Positions 27,168-35,308 of a DNA stretch of 64,000 nt are shown here, one piece after another. The position numbers and the translations under genes were made by a program. The stretch's first letter is position 1. Each line of letters opens with the position of its first letter. Location: positions 4,306,001-4,370,000 of the forward strand of contig NC_019936.1 in assembly GCF_000327065.1 (NCBI RefSeq). The letters are read 5' to 3'. The notes under the pieces were generated by a model. The model made no database searches and was not told the origin of the DNA. It saw nothing but the letters and a program-made list of their open reading frames with translations. The DNA is from Stutzerimonas stutzeri RCH2. Its GTDB lineage: Bacteria; Pseudomonadota; Gammaproteobacteria; Pseudomonadales; Pseudomonadaceae.

Positions 27168-28358
27168 TCAGATTGCGTTGAACAGGACCTGGGTCAGTTC
27201 CTTGTTGGTGGAAATGACCTGGGTATTGGCCTGGTAGTTACGCTGGCCTTCCATCAGGCCTACCAGCTGCTGCGTGAGGTCGACGTTGGAGCTTTCCAGC
27301 GCGCCGGAGGCCAGGGTGCCGTACTGGCCGACGCCCGGAGCGCCGAGCATCGCCGCGCCGGAGGCGGCGGTTTCGGTCCAGGCGGTGCCGCTGATGTTCT
27401 TCAGGCCTTCGGCGTTGACGAAGCTGGCCAGCACCACCTGGCCCTGCAGCATGCGTTCGCCATTGGAATAGCTGGCGTAGACCTTGCCGTCCTTCTCCAC
27501 GCTCATGCCGGTCTGCTCGCCAGCCGCGTAGCCGGTAGCGCGGTTGTTGGTGACGCTGAATTCCGAGCCGTACTGGCTGGTGCCGCTGTAGTCGAGCTGG
27601 ATGGCCAGGGGGGCGACGCCACCGGTCAATGGGGCGGCCAGGGCGACCGTGCCGATCGGGGTGGCGAGCACGCCGGAGGTGTCGAAGGTCAGTGCCTGCG
27701 GCGCACCAGCGAGGGCGGCGCCGTCGACGTAGTAGTGGGCATTCCAGTTGTTGTCCGCGGTCTTGACGAAGTACTGGGTCAGGGTGTGTTCCTTGCCCTG
27801 GGAGTCGTACAGCTTGGTGGTGTAGGTGGAGTTGTAGCTGTCCGCCGCCAGCGGGTCGAAGGCCACGGTCGGCACTTCCTGATTGGCGTCCAGATTGGCG
27901 ACGAAGCTCAGCGCATCGGTGGCGCGAGCCGGGATGCCGCCGGAGCGCAGCTGCAGGTCACCGACGGTGCCGGTCTGCAGGTTGCCGGTGGCATCGGCCG
28001 GGTAACCCTGCAGGCGCTGGCCGAGGCTGTTGGTGATGTAGCTGTCCTTGTCGGTGCCGAAGATGCCGGCACGGGTGTAGCCGACGTCTCCATTACTGGC
28101 GCGGGTAACGAAGAAGCCGCCGCCGGAAATGGCCAGGTCCAGGGTGCGGTTGGTCGAGGTCAGTGCGCCGCCCTGGCTGATGCTCTGGGTGGTGCCGATC
28201 ACTTCCACGCCCATGGCCTGGGTTTCGGCATACAGGCTGCCGAAGTTGGTACGCGAGGACTTGAAGCCCACGGTGCCGGAGTTGGCGATGTTGTTGCCGA
28301 TGGTGTTGAGTTGTTCGTTGACGGCGGACAGGCCGGTCAGGGCGATATTGAAGCTCAT
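27168..28358 (-). CDS. flgE: Lateral flagellar hook protein FlgE
   Basis: A 396-residue hook subunit: N-terminus 'FNIALTGLSAVNEQLNTIGNNIANSGTVGFKSSRTNFGSLYAE', a central exposed region, and C-terminus 'NVDLTQQLVGLMEGQRNYQANTQVISTNKELTQVLFNAI'. Size is close to E. coli FlgE (~400 residues). It lies 50 bp downstream of the hook-cap gene flgD. Confidence 0.95.
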   Translation of the reverse strand: MSFNIALTGLSAVNEQLNTIGNNIANSGTVGFKSSRTNFGSLYAETQAMGVEVIGTTQSISQGGALTSTNRTLDLAISGGGFFVTRASNGDVGYTRAGIFGTDKDSYITNSLGQRLQGYPADATGNLQTGTVGDLQLRSGGIPARATDALSFVANLDANQEVPTVAFDPLAADSYNSTYTTKLYDSQGKEHTLTQYFVKTADNNWNAHYYVDGAALAGAPQALTFDTSGVLATPIGTVALAAPLTGGVAPLAIQLDYSGTSQYGSEFSVTNNRATGYAAGEQTGMSVEKDGKVYASYSNGERMLQGQVVLASFVNAEGLKNISGTAWTETAASGAAMLGAPGVGQYGTLASGALESSNVDLTQQLVGLMEGQRNYQANTQVISTNKELTQVLFNAI

Positions 28359-28408
28359 GGTTGCGTCTCGACTCTGCTGGATGAAGGTTCGGTGGCTGGC
28401 CGCCGCGC

Positions 28409-29074
28409 TCAGGCGCGGCCGGCACCGAACTCGAGAATGTTGTAGAACGGCACCGAGCCGACGCCGTCGATCTGCAGCACCGGGCCCTCGGCGCTGACGC
28501 GCACGTTGCCGACCAGACCGGCGACTTCCACCTGCGGGAACTCGCCGTTGTCCGACTCGATCACCACGCTGTACTGGCCGGCCGGTAGGCCAAGGCGCTG
28601 CGGATCGATGTCGAACGGCACCTGGCCCGGCGCGCGGGCGCCGAGCTCGACGGTGGTCTTCAGGCCGTTGGAATCGGTCAGTACCACGGCCGTGCGATTG
28701 GAGGCGTGGGCCAGGGTGAATTGCCCCTGCAGCGGCTGCGTGCCCAGCTGCAGGCTGTCCACCGCCACCCGCACCTGCTGACCAACCAGGCCGGCGGCGG
28801 TCAGGGTCTGCAGGTTGTCCATCAACACCAGGTTGTTCTGCGCCAGGCTGGTCATGTTTTCCATGCTCTTGACCTGGGACATCGCCGAGAACTGGTTGAG
28901 GAACTCGGTGCTGTCGACCGGCTTGGTCGGGTCCTGGTACTTGATCTGCGCGACCATCAGGCTGATGAAGTTGTTCTCCATCGTCGTGGCGTCGCTCACA
29001 TTCACGGCGCGCTTGACCTGATCGATGCTGTTGCCGGCCAGGCTGGCGTCCAGCGCGGAATTGACGCTACTCAT
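28409..29074 (-). CDS. flgD: Lateral flagellar hook-capping protein FlgD
   Basis: A 221-residue hook-assembly scaffold. The family motif 'FISLMVAQIKYQDPTKPVDSTEFLNQFSAMSQVKSMENM' is at residues ~36-75; the rest is beta-rich. FlgD caps the growing hook and is discarded when FlgK takes over. Start and the flgC stop overlap by one base. Confidence 0.93.
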   Translation of the reverse strand: MSSVNSALDASLAGNSIDQVKRAVNVSDATTMENNFISLMVAQIKYQDPTKPVDSTEFLNQFSAMSQVKSMENMTSLAQNNLVLMDNLQTLTAAGLVGQQVRVAVDSLQLGTQPLQGQFTLAHASNRTAVVLTDSNGLKTTVELGARAPGQVPFDIDPQRLGLPAGQYSVVIESDNGEFPQVEVAGLVGNVRVSAEGPVLQIDGVGSVPFYNILEFGAGRA

Positions 29075-29502
29075 CAGACTTCTCCCAGGCGCAGCAGGCT
29101 CTGCTGCATGCTCTTGACGCGGTTGAGCACCTCGACACCGGTCTCGAAGCTGCGGGTGGCCGACATCATGTCGGTCATTTCCTCGATCTCGTTGATGTCG
29201 GGGTAGTAGACGTAGCCCTCGCCGTCGGCCAGCGGATTGCCCGGCTCGTAGCGGCGCTTGGGTTCGGCCCCGGAGGTGACCACGTCTAGCACCTGCACAT
29301 GGGCGCCGCCCAGGCCGACGCCGCGGGTCAGCGAGTTGTTCTCGTACACCGCGGCGAACATCGGCTTGCGCGCCTGGTAGACGTCCGCCGGGTTATTTGC
29401 CGCCGAGTCGGTGTTGGCCAGGTTGCTGGCCACGGTGTTCAGCCGCACGGTCTGCGCGTTCATCGACGAACCGGCGATGCGGTAGATGGAATCAAAAGAC
29501 AT
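29074..29502 (-). CDS. flgC: Lateral flagellar proximal rod protein FlgC
   Basis: A 142-residue rod protein with the signature 'YRIAGSSMNAQTVRLNTVASNLANTDSAANNPADVYQARKP' and C-terminus 'MMSATRSFETGVEVLNRVKSMQQSLLRLGEV'. Length matches FlgC. Overlaps flgB and flgD by single bases, so translation is coupled through flgB-C-D. Confidence 0.95.
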   Translation of the reverse strand: MSFDSIYRIAGSSMNAQTVRLNTVASNLANTDSAANNPADVYQARKPMFAAVYENNSLTRGVGLGGAHVQVLDVVTSGAEPKRRYEPGNPLADGEGYVYYPDINEIEEMTDMMSATRSFETGVEVLNRVKSMQQSLLRLGEV

Positions 29503-29867
29503 CAGCGGCCCTCGATGGCCTGCTTCAGGCCACGGAATTTCATGGTCAGGAAGGTCAGGCTGGTCTGGAAATCCATGGAGTTGCGCGAGAACTGCGCCTG
29601 CTCGACCGAGAGCTCGACGGTGTTGCCGTCCTGCGAAGCCTGGGTCGGTACGCGATAGAGCATGCTCGGATCGCTGCCGGCGATGCTCAGGCGCGACGAG
29701 GCGTTATCGTCCAGACGCTGCATTTCGGCGCCGAAGTCGATGTCGCGGGCCTGGAAGCCCGGGGTGTCCTCGTTGGCCAGGTTCGCCGCGAGGATCTCGC
29801 TGCGCTGCATGCGCAAGCCCAGCGCCCGTTCGTGAACGCCGATTGCGTCTTCAATCCGTATACTCAT
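29502..29867 (-). CDS. flgB: Lateral flagellar proximal rod protein FlgB
   Basis: A 121-residue rod protein, first gene of the flgBCDEFGHIJKL-lafW operon. The ATG at 29867 is preceded by AAGGG and gives the N-terminus 'MSIRIEDAIGVHERALGLRMQRSEILAANLANEDTPGFQARDIDF', the normal FlgB start. The frame is open further upstream, but that would run through the -24/-12 promoter at 29917-29932. Confidence 0.94.
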   Translation of the reverse strand: MSIRIEDAIGVHERALGLRMQRSEILAANLANEDTPGFQARDIDFGAEMQRLDDNASSRLSIAGSDPSMLYRVPTQASQDGNTVELSVEQAQFSRNSMDFQTSLTFLTMKFRGLKQAIEGR

Positions 29868-29916
29868 TCGCCGATACCCTTGAAGCATGAGCGGTGTGAT
29901 AACCGACCATCGCTTT

Positions 29917-29932
29917 TGCAGCATTCGTGCCG
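29917..29932 (-). promoter_or_regulatory. Sigma-54 (-24/-12) promoter of the flgB operon
   Basis: Read on the minus strand the sequence is CGGCACGAATGCTGCA. It has GG and GC at exact -24/-12 spacing and differs from the consensus (TGGCAC-N5-TTGCW) at two positions. It lies about 50 bp upstream of the flgB ATG, a suitable distance, and fits activation by LafK. Confidence 0.65.
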
Positions 29933-29965
29933 GCCCGCAAACACATAGGTAACCCGTTGTTTTCA

Positions 29966-30754
29966 ATGAACAAAAGCGCAAAGCACAGGCCCCGCTTCAA
30001 CACCCTGCTTCCGCATCGGGCGCAGCGTGAGGACAGAAGCGGAAAACGTACTTCCGCCTGGGCAGCGCTGCTGTTGCTGCCAGGGTTGGTGTGGGCGCAA
30101 GGCGGTGCCGATGAGCAGATTCGCCAGGCGGTCGACCGGCATCTGAACGATGCGCTGCTGCGCGAAGCGAAGCGCCAGGGTTGGCAGGGCGCCCGCCTGA
30201 GCCACGACACCAGCCTGCCGGCCAGCACCGCGCGACTGCCCCGCTGCGCCCATCCGCTGCAGGTTCGCGATGCAAGCGGCAGCGAGTCGCTGCTGGACCG
30301 TCAGCGGCTGACGATCAGCTGCCCCGATGCGAACGGCTGGACCTTGGATATCAATAGCCAGCCCAGCGTGTGGCTGCCGGCGGTGCACGCCCAGGGCATC
30401 ATCGAACGCGGGCAGACGCTGGGGCGCGACGACCTCAAGCTTGAGCCGATCAATATCGGCAAGGCCCAGCGTGGCTATTTCAATCGCCTGGAAGAGGTGC
30501 AGGGCATGGCCGCGAAACGACGCATCCGCGCCGGCCAGACCCTCACGCCGTCGCTGCTGGCGCAGCCCTTGGCAGTCAAGCGCGGCCAGCCGGTAAGGAT
30601 CGTTGCCAGCCACGACGGTATCGAAGCCTCCACCAGTGGCGAAGCGTTGGCAGACGGACAGCCGGGCGAGGTGATCCGCGTGCGCAACGTACGCAGCGGC
30701 AAGGTGATCGATGCGAAGGTGGTGGAAGAAGGGGTGGTGACCAGTACGTTCTAA
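29966..30754 (+). CDS. flgA: Lateral flagellar P-ring assembly chaperone FlgA
   Basis: A 262-residue periplasmic protein, divergent from flgB. A hydrophobic export segment ('AWAALLLLPGLVWA') is followed by the FlgA N-terminal domain and a C-terminal SAF-like domain ('GIIERGQTLGRDDLKLEPINIG', 'RRIRAGQTLTPSLLAQPLAVKRGQPVRIV'). The ATG at 29966 leaves an unusually long, charged n-region of about 30 residues; an upstream GTG at 29927 would overlap the flgB promoter. It assists FlgI ring assembly. In E. coli Flag-2, flgA is next to flgM and flgN; here it stands apart from them, 171 bp before the flagellin gene. Confidence 0.88.
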   Translation: MNKSAKHRPRFNTLLPHRAQREDRSGKRTSAWAALLLLPGLVWAQGGADEQIRQAVDRHLNDALLREAKRQGWQGARLSHDTSLPASTARLPRCAHPLQVRDASGSESLLDRQRLTISCPDANGWTLDINSQPSVWLPAVHAQGIIERGQTLGRDDLKLEPINIGKAQRGYFNRLEEVQGMAAKRRIRAGQTLTPSLLAQPLAVKRGQPVRIVASHDGIEASTSGEALADGQPGEVIRVRNVRSGKVIDAKVVEEGVVTSTF

Positions 30755-30926
30755 CAGGCGAGCGTGCGTGGATAGGAGCCGTGCAAAGGTGCTGGAAGCG
30801 CCAATTGGGAGCAATCCAAAAAATTTTGGCGCCAGGATTTAATCCTTCTTCCTGGGCTGTCGCCTTACCCTTTCAGCAGGCAGTCAAGCCAGCTCCTACA
30901 GCCCACTTAGCACGAAGGATTTTCAC
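30755..30926 (+). promoter_or_regulatory. Leader/promoter region of lafA with two dyads
   Basis: Contains two inverted repeats upstream of the flagellin start: CCAAAA/TTTTGG at 30816-30829 and CCAGGA/TCCTGG at 30832-30855. These could be regulator binding sites or an RNA structure ending flgA transcription. I found no convincing sigma-28 or sigma-54 core promoter at standard spacing; the ribosome site AAGGA precedes the ATG. Confidence 0.3.
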
Positions 30927-31763
30927 ATGGCCCTGTCCATTCATACCAACTATTCCTCGCTGATCACCCAGACCAACCTGAGCAAGACAAACAACACCCT
31001 GGGCACCAACCAGCAGCGCCTGGGCACCGGCCTGCGCATCAACAGCGCCGCCGACGACGCTGCTGGCCTGCAGATCGCCACCCGTCTGAACGCAGGCGTC
31101 CGCGGCATGGCCGTGGCCATACGCAACACCAACGATGCCGTATCGATGCTGCAAACTGCCGAGGGCGCGTTCAACGAAGCGACCGATATCCTGCAGCGCA
31201 TGAAAGACCTGGCCACCCAATCGGCTAACGGCACCAATACTCAGAAAGACCGCGACGCCCTGGAAGCTGAATTCGTGGAGCTCGGCAAAGAGCTGAACAA
31301 TATCGCAACCAATACCAAATATGCGGGTGATGCGCTGCTAGACGGCGGCACCTTGGCTGCCGACATCAATTTTCAGATCGGTGCTAGTTCTGCAGAAGTG
31401 ATGACAGTGGCTATAGCCGATACCAAGATTGCTGCCGCACTGACCCAGATGACCACCACTGTGCCGGGCCTTTCAGTTGCAGCCGGTGCCGTTGCTACCA
31501 TCGATGCGCTTGAGACCGCCCTTGACGATCTTGGCGCCACTCGTGGTGCTCTGGGCGCCAACATCAACCGCCTGAATCACACCGCCAACAACCTGGCCAA
31601 CATGAAGGACAACACCGAAATGGCCAAGGGTCGCATCATGGATGCCGACTTCGCCTCGGAAAGCGCCAACATGACCAAGAACAGCATGCTGATGCAGTCC
31701 GGCATCTCCATGCTCAAGCAAGCCGGCCAAATGCCGAGCATGGTCATGGGCCTGCTGGGCTGA
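30927..31763 (+). CDS. lafA: Lateral flagellin LafA
   Basis: A 278-residue flagellin. The N-terminal D0/D1 helices are clear ('SIHTNYSSLITQTNLSKTNNTLGTNQQRLGTGLRINSAADDAAGLQIATRL'), as is the C-terminal partner ('DADFASESANMTKNSMLMQSGISMLKQAGQMPSMVMGLLG'). The central surface domain is minimal, so the subunit is small, as in lateral flagellins of Vibrio and Aeromonas (~280 residues). It is exported unfolded with FliS help and polymerises under the FliD cap. Single copy in this window, ended by a strong terminator. Late expression through LafS is expected from other systems, although no clear promoter was found. Confidence 0.93.
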   Translation: MALSIHTNYSSLITQTNLSKTNNTLGTNQQRLGTGLRINSAADDAAGLQIATRLNAGVRGMAVAIRNTNDAVSMLQTAEGAFNEATDILQRMKDLATQSANGTNTQKDRDALEAEFVELGKELNNIATNTKYAGDALLDGGTLAADINFQIGASSAEVMTVAIADTKIAAALTQMTTTVPGLSVAAGAVATIDALETALDDLGATRGALGANINRLNHTANNLANMKDNTEMAKGRIMDADFASESANMTKNSMLMQSGISMLKQAGQMPSMVMGLLG

Positions 31764-31805
31764 TGACTGCCGGGTTGGCCCTTGGCTGACCCAACCGATA
31801 CATGC

Positions 31806-31834
31806 AAAAAGCCCCGACTGGTTCGGGGCTTTTT
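31806..31834 (+). terminator. Rho-independent terminator after lafA
   Basis: Perfect 12-bp stem AAAAAGCCCCGA / TCGGGGCTTTTT around a 5-base loop (CTGGT), with a T-run, about 43 bp after the lafA stop. The flanking A- and T-runs make it potentially bidirectional. Confidence 0.92.
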
Positions 31835-32132
31835 GTTGTTCAGGTTTTTCCTCCTGTCTATCCGACTAACGGCTATTGATATCATTTTGAGGTCATATGG
31901 CCATCTCAAAATAACCTTAACCCCTTCTAGAATAGGCCTTTCAGCACCAGCCGTCGCTCCATGAGCCATCACTTTCAATGCAAATGATGGCACATAGCCA
32001 TTATTCATGACCTCTATCGCCCTGATTAGTTCCCTTATAAGTTCAAAAAAACGGCGTCAACATACTGCCAACTAGTTCACGGTAAACCTTTGCCTCCTAT
32101 CACAGAAACCCTCATTCGCTTCTCAGGGCACC
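31835..32132 (+). promoter_or_regulatory. AT-richer upstream region of lafZ with an operator-like dyad
   Basis: About 300 bp without a gene between the lafA terminator and lafZ, more AT-rich than its surroundings. It holds a perfect inverted repeat ATTTTGAG (31884-31891) / CTCAAAAT (31905-31912), with an inner palindrome ATGGCCAT at 31897-31904. This looks like a binding site for a dimeric regulator, perhaps LafZ itself. That assignment is inference. Confidence 0.35.
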
Positions 32133-32963
32133 ATGACTTCATCTCTGACCATGAAGGCCACCGATGGCACCGTCTATCCGCTCCTGAAGAGTGGCCGCGA
32201 CAACTGCCTGGTTCGCTTCGATCGCTCGCTCTACCAGCTCTCGCTTTGCAGCGGCGATAACGTAGAAAAAGTTGACCTTGGCTTTTCCGGAAGCCGGGTT
32301 CTGGAGCGCCTGCTGCAAATGCCCGGCGAGGTCGTTTCGCGCGAGGAGCTGCTGAGCTACGCCTGGCAGGATCGAGTGGTCGGGCAAGGTAGCCTGAACC
32401 AGCAGATCTACACGCTGCGCCAGGTTCTCGGCGATGCCGACAGCCAGATCATTCAGACCCTGCCGCGTCGGGGCTATCTGTTCAACCCGAACTACCTGGT
32501 CAACATCGAGAAGGCCGCGCTGCCGCCGGTCCCGACTGCGGTCGAACAGCCGATCACGGAGCTGGCACAGCTCCCACCTCAAATGCCGCGGCGCTCTGCC
32601 TGGTTTGCCCCGACGATGCTTGGCACTGCGGTAGCACTGCTCTTGGCATGTGTCGCCCTGGGTTACCGCTTCATGCATGCGCCCAAGAGTTCGCTGACCT
32701 ATACCCATTCCATCGGCCAGCTCGAAGTGCTGTACGTGGAAAAAAGCCAGCAGATGCTCGACCGGATGATGCAGGAAACCCGCCTGTTGGTAGCCAGCGT
32801 TGCCGGCATGAGTTCGCGGCCGGGTCGCCTGATCGTGAACATGTCACCCGGCTTCTATGAGCTTCGCTGCCTGCAAAACGATGGCCGGATCAACTGGCTG
32901 AAGGTTCACCGCAGCCAGGTGAACGCCATTCCGAATGAAACACTGCAAGGATGTCTGCGATGA
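32133..32963 (+). CDS. lafZ: LafZ-like transmembrane transcriptional regulator (ToxR type)
   Basis: A 276-residue protein with an OmpR/ToxR winged-helix DNA-binding domain at ~25-118 ('MPGEVVSREELLSYAWQDRVVGQGSLNQQIYTLRQVLGD', 'IIQTLPRRGYLF'), a Pro-rich linker, one membrane helix at ~157-179, and a ~97-residue periplasmic domain with Cys at ~246 and ~274. There is no receiver domain, so it is a one-component membrane-bound regulator like ToxR or CadC. lafZ beside lafA is a known feature of the Flag-2 locus. The stop overlaps the next small gene (ATGA), a probable signalling partner. Its targets probably include lafA or its own promoter; this is not shown by the sequence. Confidence 0.75.
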   Translation: MTSSLTMKATDGTVYPLLKSGRDNCLVRFDRSLYQLSLCSGDNVEKVDLGFSGSRVLERLLQMPGEVVSREELLSYAWQDRVVGQGSLNQQIYTLRQVLGDADSQIIQTLPRRGYLFNPNYLVNIEKAALPPVPTAVEQPITELAQLPPQMPRRSAWFAPTMLGTAVALLLACVALGYRFMHAPKSSLTYTHSIGQLEVLYVEKSQQMLDRMMQETRLLVASVAGMSSRPGRLIVNMSPGFYELRCLQNDGRINWLKVHRSQVNAIPNETLQGCLR

Positions 32964-33442
32964 ATGCTTCTTTCGAGACCGGCACGGCAAGCAAGCGCCT
33001 GCTGCGCGTCATGGTGCCGACTGCTCTGGCGTTATGGGCCTTCGTTGCGATGGGCACCACCACCAACTACAGCGCCAACCTTGACGGTCGATATTCCTCG
33101 ACTGGCCAGGTGCTGCTTAGCAACGGCCAACTGGTGCAGGTCAGTCAGAGCGTGGTGTTCAATGATGGGCGCTTCTATGCGATGACACGCAACAGCCCGG
33201 CCATCGTCGAAGCGTCTGGCCGGGTCGAAACCGACTTTCTCGGCCGTGCCCGGCTGGTGGTGGAAGAAGGCCAGATCAGCGGAATTGCCGGCGCCGACGA
33301 ACTGGACGAAGAGCTGATCTTCAATCTGTTCTACGGCAAGCACAAAGGCGCCCGCATCACCCTGGAGGAAGTGGGCGCCTGCCTCTACGGCGTCGAGACC
33401 CAGCAGGTCTACTGCGCCGAACCGGCGGTGGCCCAGCTCTGA
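32960..33442 (+). CDS. ToxS-like membrane-anchored partner of LafZ (unrecognised family)
   Basis: A 160-residue protein I do not recognise. One hydrophobic helix lies at ~14-32 ('LLRVMVPTALALWAFVAMG'), then a periplasmic beta-rich domain ('YSSTGQVLLSNGQLVQVSQSVVF', 'AIVEASGRVETDFLGRARLVVEEGQISGI') and a tail with two Cys (~141 and 152). The ATG at 32960 overlaps the lafZ stop by 4 bp and has AAGGA upstream; an ATG at 32951 has no usable ribosome site. Size, topology and coupling to a ToxR-like gene resemble ToxS, which stabilises ToxR in the periplasm. The function is inferred from that analogy only. Confidence 0.65.
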   Translation: MNASFETGTASKRLLRVMVPTALALWAFVAMGTTTNYSANLDGRYSSTGQVLLSNGQLVQVSQSVVFNDGRFYAMTRNSPAIVEASGRVETDFLGRARLVVEEGQISGIAGADELDEELIFNLFYGKHKGARITLEEVGACLYGVETQQVYCAEPAVAQL

Positions 33443-33446
33443 CAAC

Positions 33447-33474
33447 CCCGCTGCGCCAGACAGCCTGCAGCGGG
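33447..33474. terminator. Hairpin between convergent lafZ-partner and lafU genes
   Basis: Perfect 8-bp stem CCCGCTGC / GCAGCGGG with a 12-base loop in the short gap between two convergent genes. No T-run follows on either strand, so it may be a weak or Rho-assisted terminator. Confidence 0.35.
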
Positions 33475-33496
33475 CGCGCAGCCACACGCGTTGCAA

Positions 33497-34435
33497 TCAG
33501 ATTTCGTCGGACTCCGGAGCGCTGTAGCTCGCGCCCTTCTCGGTGAAGCGAACCTTGCCGTAGCTGTCGCCGAACAATTCCTTGTACAGGTTCTCCGCCG
33601 AGTCGGTCAGCAAGAGAATCTCCACCCGTCGATTGGCTCCATCTTCCGGCGCATCGGGGCGTAGTGGCATCACGTCCGCCTGCGCAGTCACTTGCAGCAC
33701 TGAGCGCCCCGGCAGGCCGGCACTCACCAGCACATTGCGCGCACGCAAGGCGCGATCACCGGAGAGATTCCAGTTGTCATAGCCCGATTGCAGCCGGTAA
33801 GGCGTGGCATCGGTGTGGCCGCTGATGATCAGCTTGTTCTCGACCTTGGCCAGCACGCCGGCCAGCACACCGAGCAGGCGGGCGAAGTGCGGATTGAGCA
33901 CGGCGCTGCCGCGCTGGAACATGAAGCGCTGCTGGTCGTCCTTGATCAGGATGCGCAGGCCCTGGGGCACCACGTCCACTTCCAGATTCGCCAGCGCATC
34001 GACCTGCCCGGCCACCTCCTGCATCAACGCTGCCAACGCCTGCAACTCGGCCGTCGAGGCATAGCGGCGGCTGCCATCCTCGGGCAACTCCCCCTCTGCG
34101 CGGTCGCTCTCGACACGCCGACGCTCGGGTTCGTCCTCATTGCGCGCCTGCCGTACCGGTACGCCATCAAGCTCCAGTGGCGAGGTGCTGGTGCCGTCGA
34201 AAATACCGGCACCGCCATCGACCAGGGGATTGCTTTCCTCATCGCCGAATGCGGGATTGGTCAGGTTCATCTGCGGCTGGATGATCCACAGCACCATGAA
34301 CAGCGCCATCATCGCCAGGGTGAAGTCGGCGAAAGCCACCTTCCAGGCGCCGCCGTGCTCGTCGCCGTGACCCTTCTTGGTTCGGCGGCGAACGATGATT
34401 TCGTGCTCGTTACCGCTCTTGCCTCGGCTCTTCAT
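33497..34435 (-). CDS. lafU: Lateral flagellar stator protein LafU (MotB type)
   Basis: A 312-residue stator subunit. Basic N-terminus, one helix with the proton-binding Asp in 'VAFADFTLAMMALFMVLWI' (~residue 40), a charged linker, and a C-terminal OmpA-like peptidoglycan-binding domain ('IISGHTDATPYR', 'LRARNVLVSAGLPG', 'NRRVEILLL'). The ATG at 34435 overlaps the lafT stop (ATGA); the longer open frame upstream lies within lafT. With LafT it forms the lateral motor stator, which in Vibrio and Aeromonas is proton-driven. Last gene of the fliD-lafU operon. Confidence 0.93.
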   Translation of the reverse strand: MKSRGKSGNEHEIIVRRRTKKGHGDEHGGAWKVAFADFTLAMMALFMVLWIIQPQMNLTNPAFGDEESNPLVDGGAGIFDGTSTSPLELDGVPVRQARNEDEPERRRVESDRAEGELPEDGSRRYASTAELQALAALMQEVAGQVDALANLEVDVVPQGLRILIKDDQQRFMFQRGSAVLNPHFARLLGVLAGVLAKVENKLIISGHTDATPYRLQSGYDNWNLSGDRALRARNVLVSAGLPGRSVLQVTAQADVMPLRPDAPEDGANRRVEILLLTDSAENLYKELFGDSYGKVRFTEKGASYSAPESDEI

Positions 34436-35304
34436 GCCGCGTCCCTTTCTTCCTCGTACTGGTTGACCCAGACCTCGAGTTGACGGAAGGCCGGCTTGAC
34501 GTCCTGCTCGATCAGCTTGCGGCCAGCGTCGACTGCCAGCAGCGTCGGCTTGCCAGCCAGATGCGCAACCAAGGTGGTACGTACGCATTCCAGCGCCGAC
34601 AGCTCGGTCTTGACCCGTTGCCCCATCGCGTTGGAGAGCGGCTCCATCAGGCAGTAGCAGAAGAAGATGCCGAGAAAGGTACCGACCAGCGCCGCGGCCA
34701 CATGGGCGCCGATCTCGGCGACGCTACCGCCGATGCTGCCCATGGTGATGATGATGCCCATGATCGCCGCCAGGATGCCGAAACCCGGCATCGCCTCGCC
34801 GATCTTGAACAGCGAACGCGACGGCTGCAGCAATGCATGCTCCATCGCCTCGAGTTCCTGCTCGAGAAAACCCTCGAGCTCGTGGGCGCTGATCTTGCCC
34901 ATGGCCATCAGGCGGAAATTGTCGGCGATGAACGCCATCAGGTTCTTTTCCTTGAGGATCAGCGGGTAGCGTGCAAACAGCTCGCTCTGCTCTGGCTCCT
35001 CGATGTGCGAGTCGAGCACCTTGAGACCGCCCACATCGACCATTTCCAACAGCTCATAGAGCAGCATCAGCAGCTGGCGCTGGAACTCCTCGCCACGGCG
35101 TTCGTAGATGAACACGCCGCGGATCTGCGAAAGCATTTCCACCAGCACTTCCTTGGGATTGCCGACCACCAGGCTGCCGATCGCGGCGCCGAGGATGATC
35201 ACGATCTCCGCGGGCTGCCAGAGCACCCGCATGTCGCCGTTGGCCATGGCGTAGCCGCCCAGCACGCAACCGATGATGATGAACGCACCTAATACTTTCT
35301 GCAT
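34432..35304 (-). CDS. lafT: Lateral flagellar stator protein LafT (MotA type)
   Basis: A 290-residue inner-membrane protein of the MotA family: four helices, with 'VLGAFIIIGCVLGGYAMANG' at the N-terminus, a large cytoplasmic loop containing 'SELFARYPLILKEKNLMAFIADNFRLMAMG', and the paired helices 'PGFGILAAIMGIIITMGSIGG' and 'LVGTFLGIFFCYCLMEPLSNAMG', whose prolines correspond to those needed for torque in MotA. Begins 4 bp after lafS. Confidence 0.93.
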   Translation of the reverse strand: MQKVLGAFIIIGCVLGGYAMANGDMRVLWQPAEIVIILGAAIGSLVVGNPKEVLVEMLSQIRGVFIYERRGEEFQRQLLMLLYELLEMVDVGGLKVLDSHIEEPEQSELFARYPLILKEKNLMAFIADNFRLMAMGKISAHELEGFLEQELEAMEHALLQPSRSLFKIGEAMPGFGILAAIMGIIITMGSIGGSVAEIGAHVAAALVGTFLGIFFCYCLMEPLSNAMGQRVKTELSALECVRTTLVAHLAGKPTLLAVDAGRKLIEQDVKPAFRQLEVWVNQYEEERDAA

Positions 35305-35308
35305 GACG

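Noticed and set aside
29927..29965. GTG start for flgA at 29927
   Set aside because: It falls inside the flgB -24/-12 element and lengthens an already long region before the export signal.
30755..30926. Sigma-28 promoter for lafA
   Set aside because: GCC-type -10 candidates exist (GCCTTACC, GCCCACTT), but none has a -35 element at acceptable spacing, so I do not call one.
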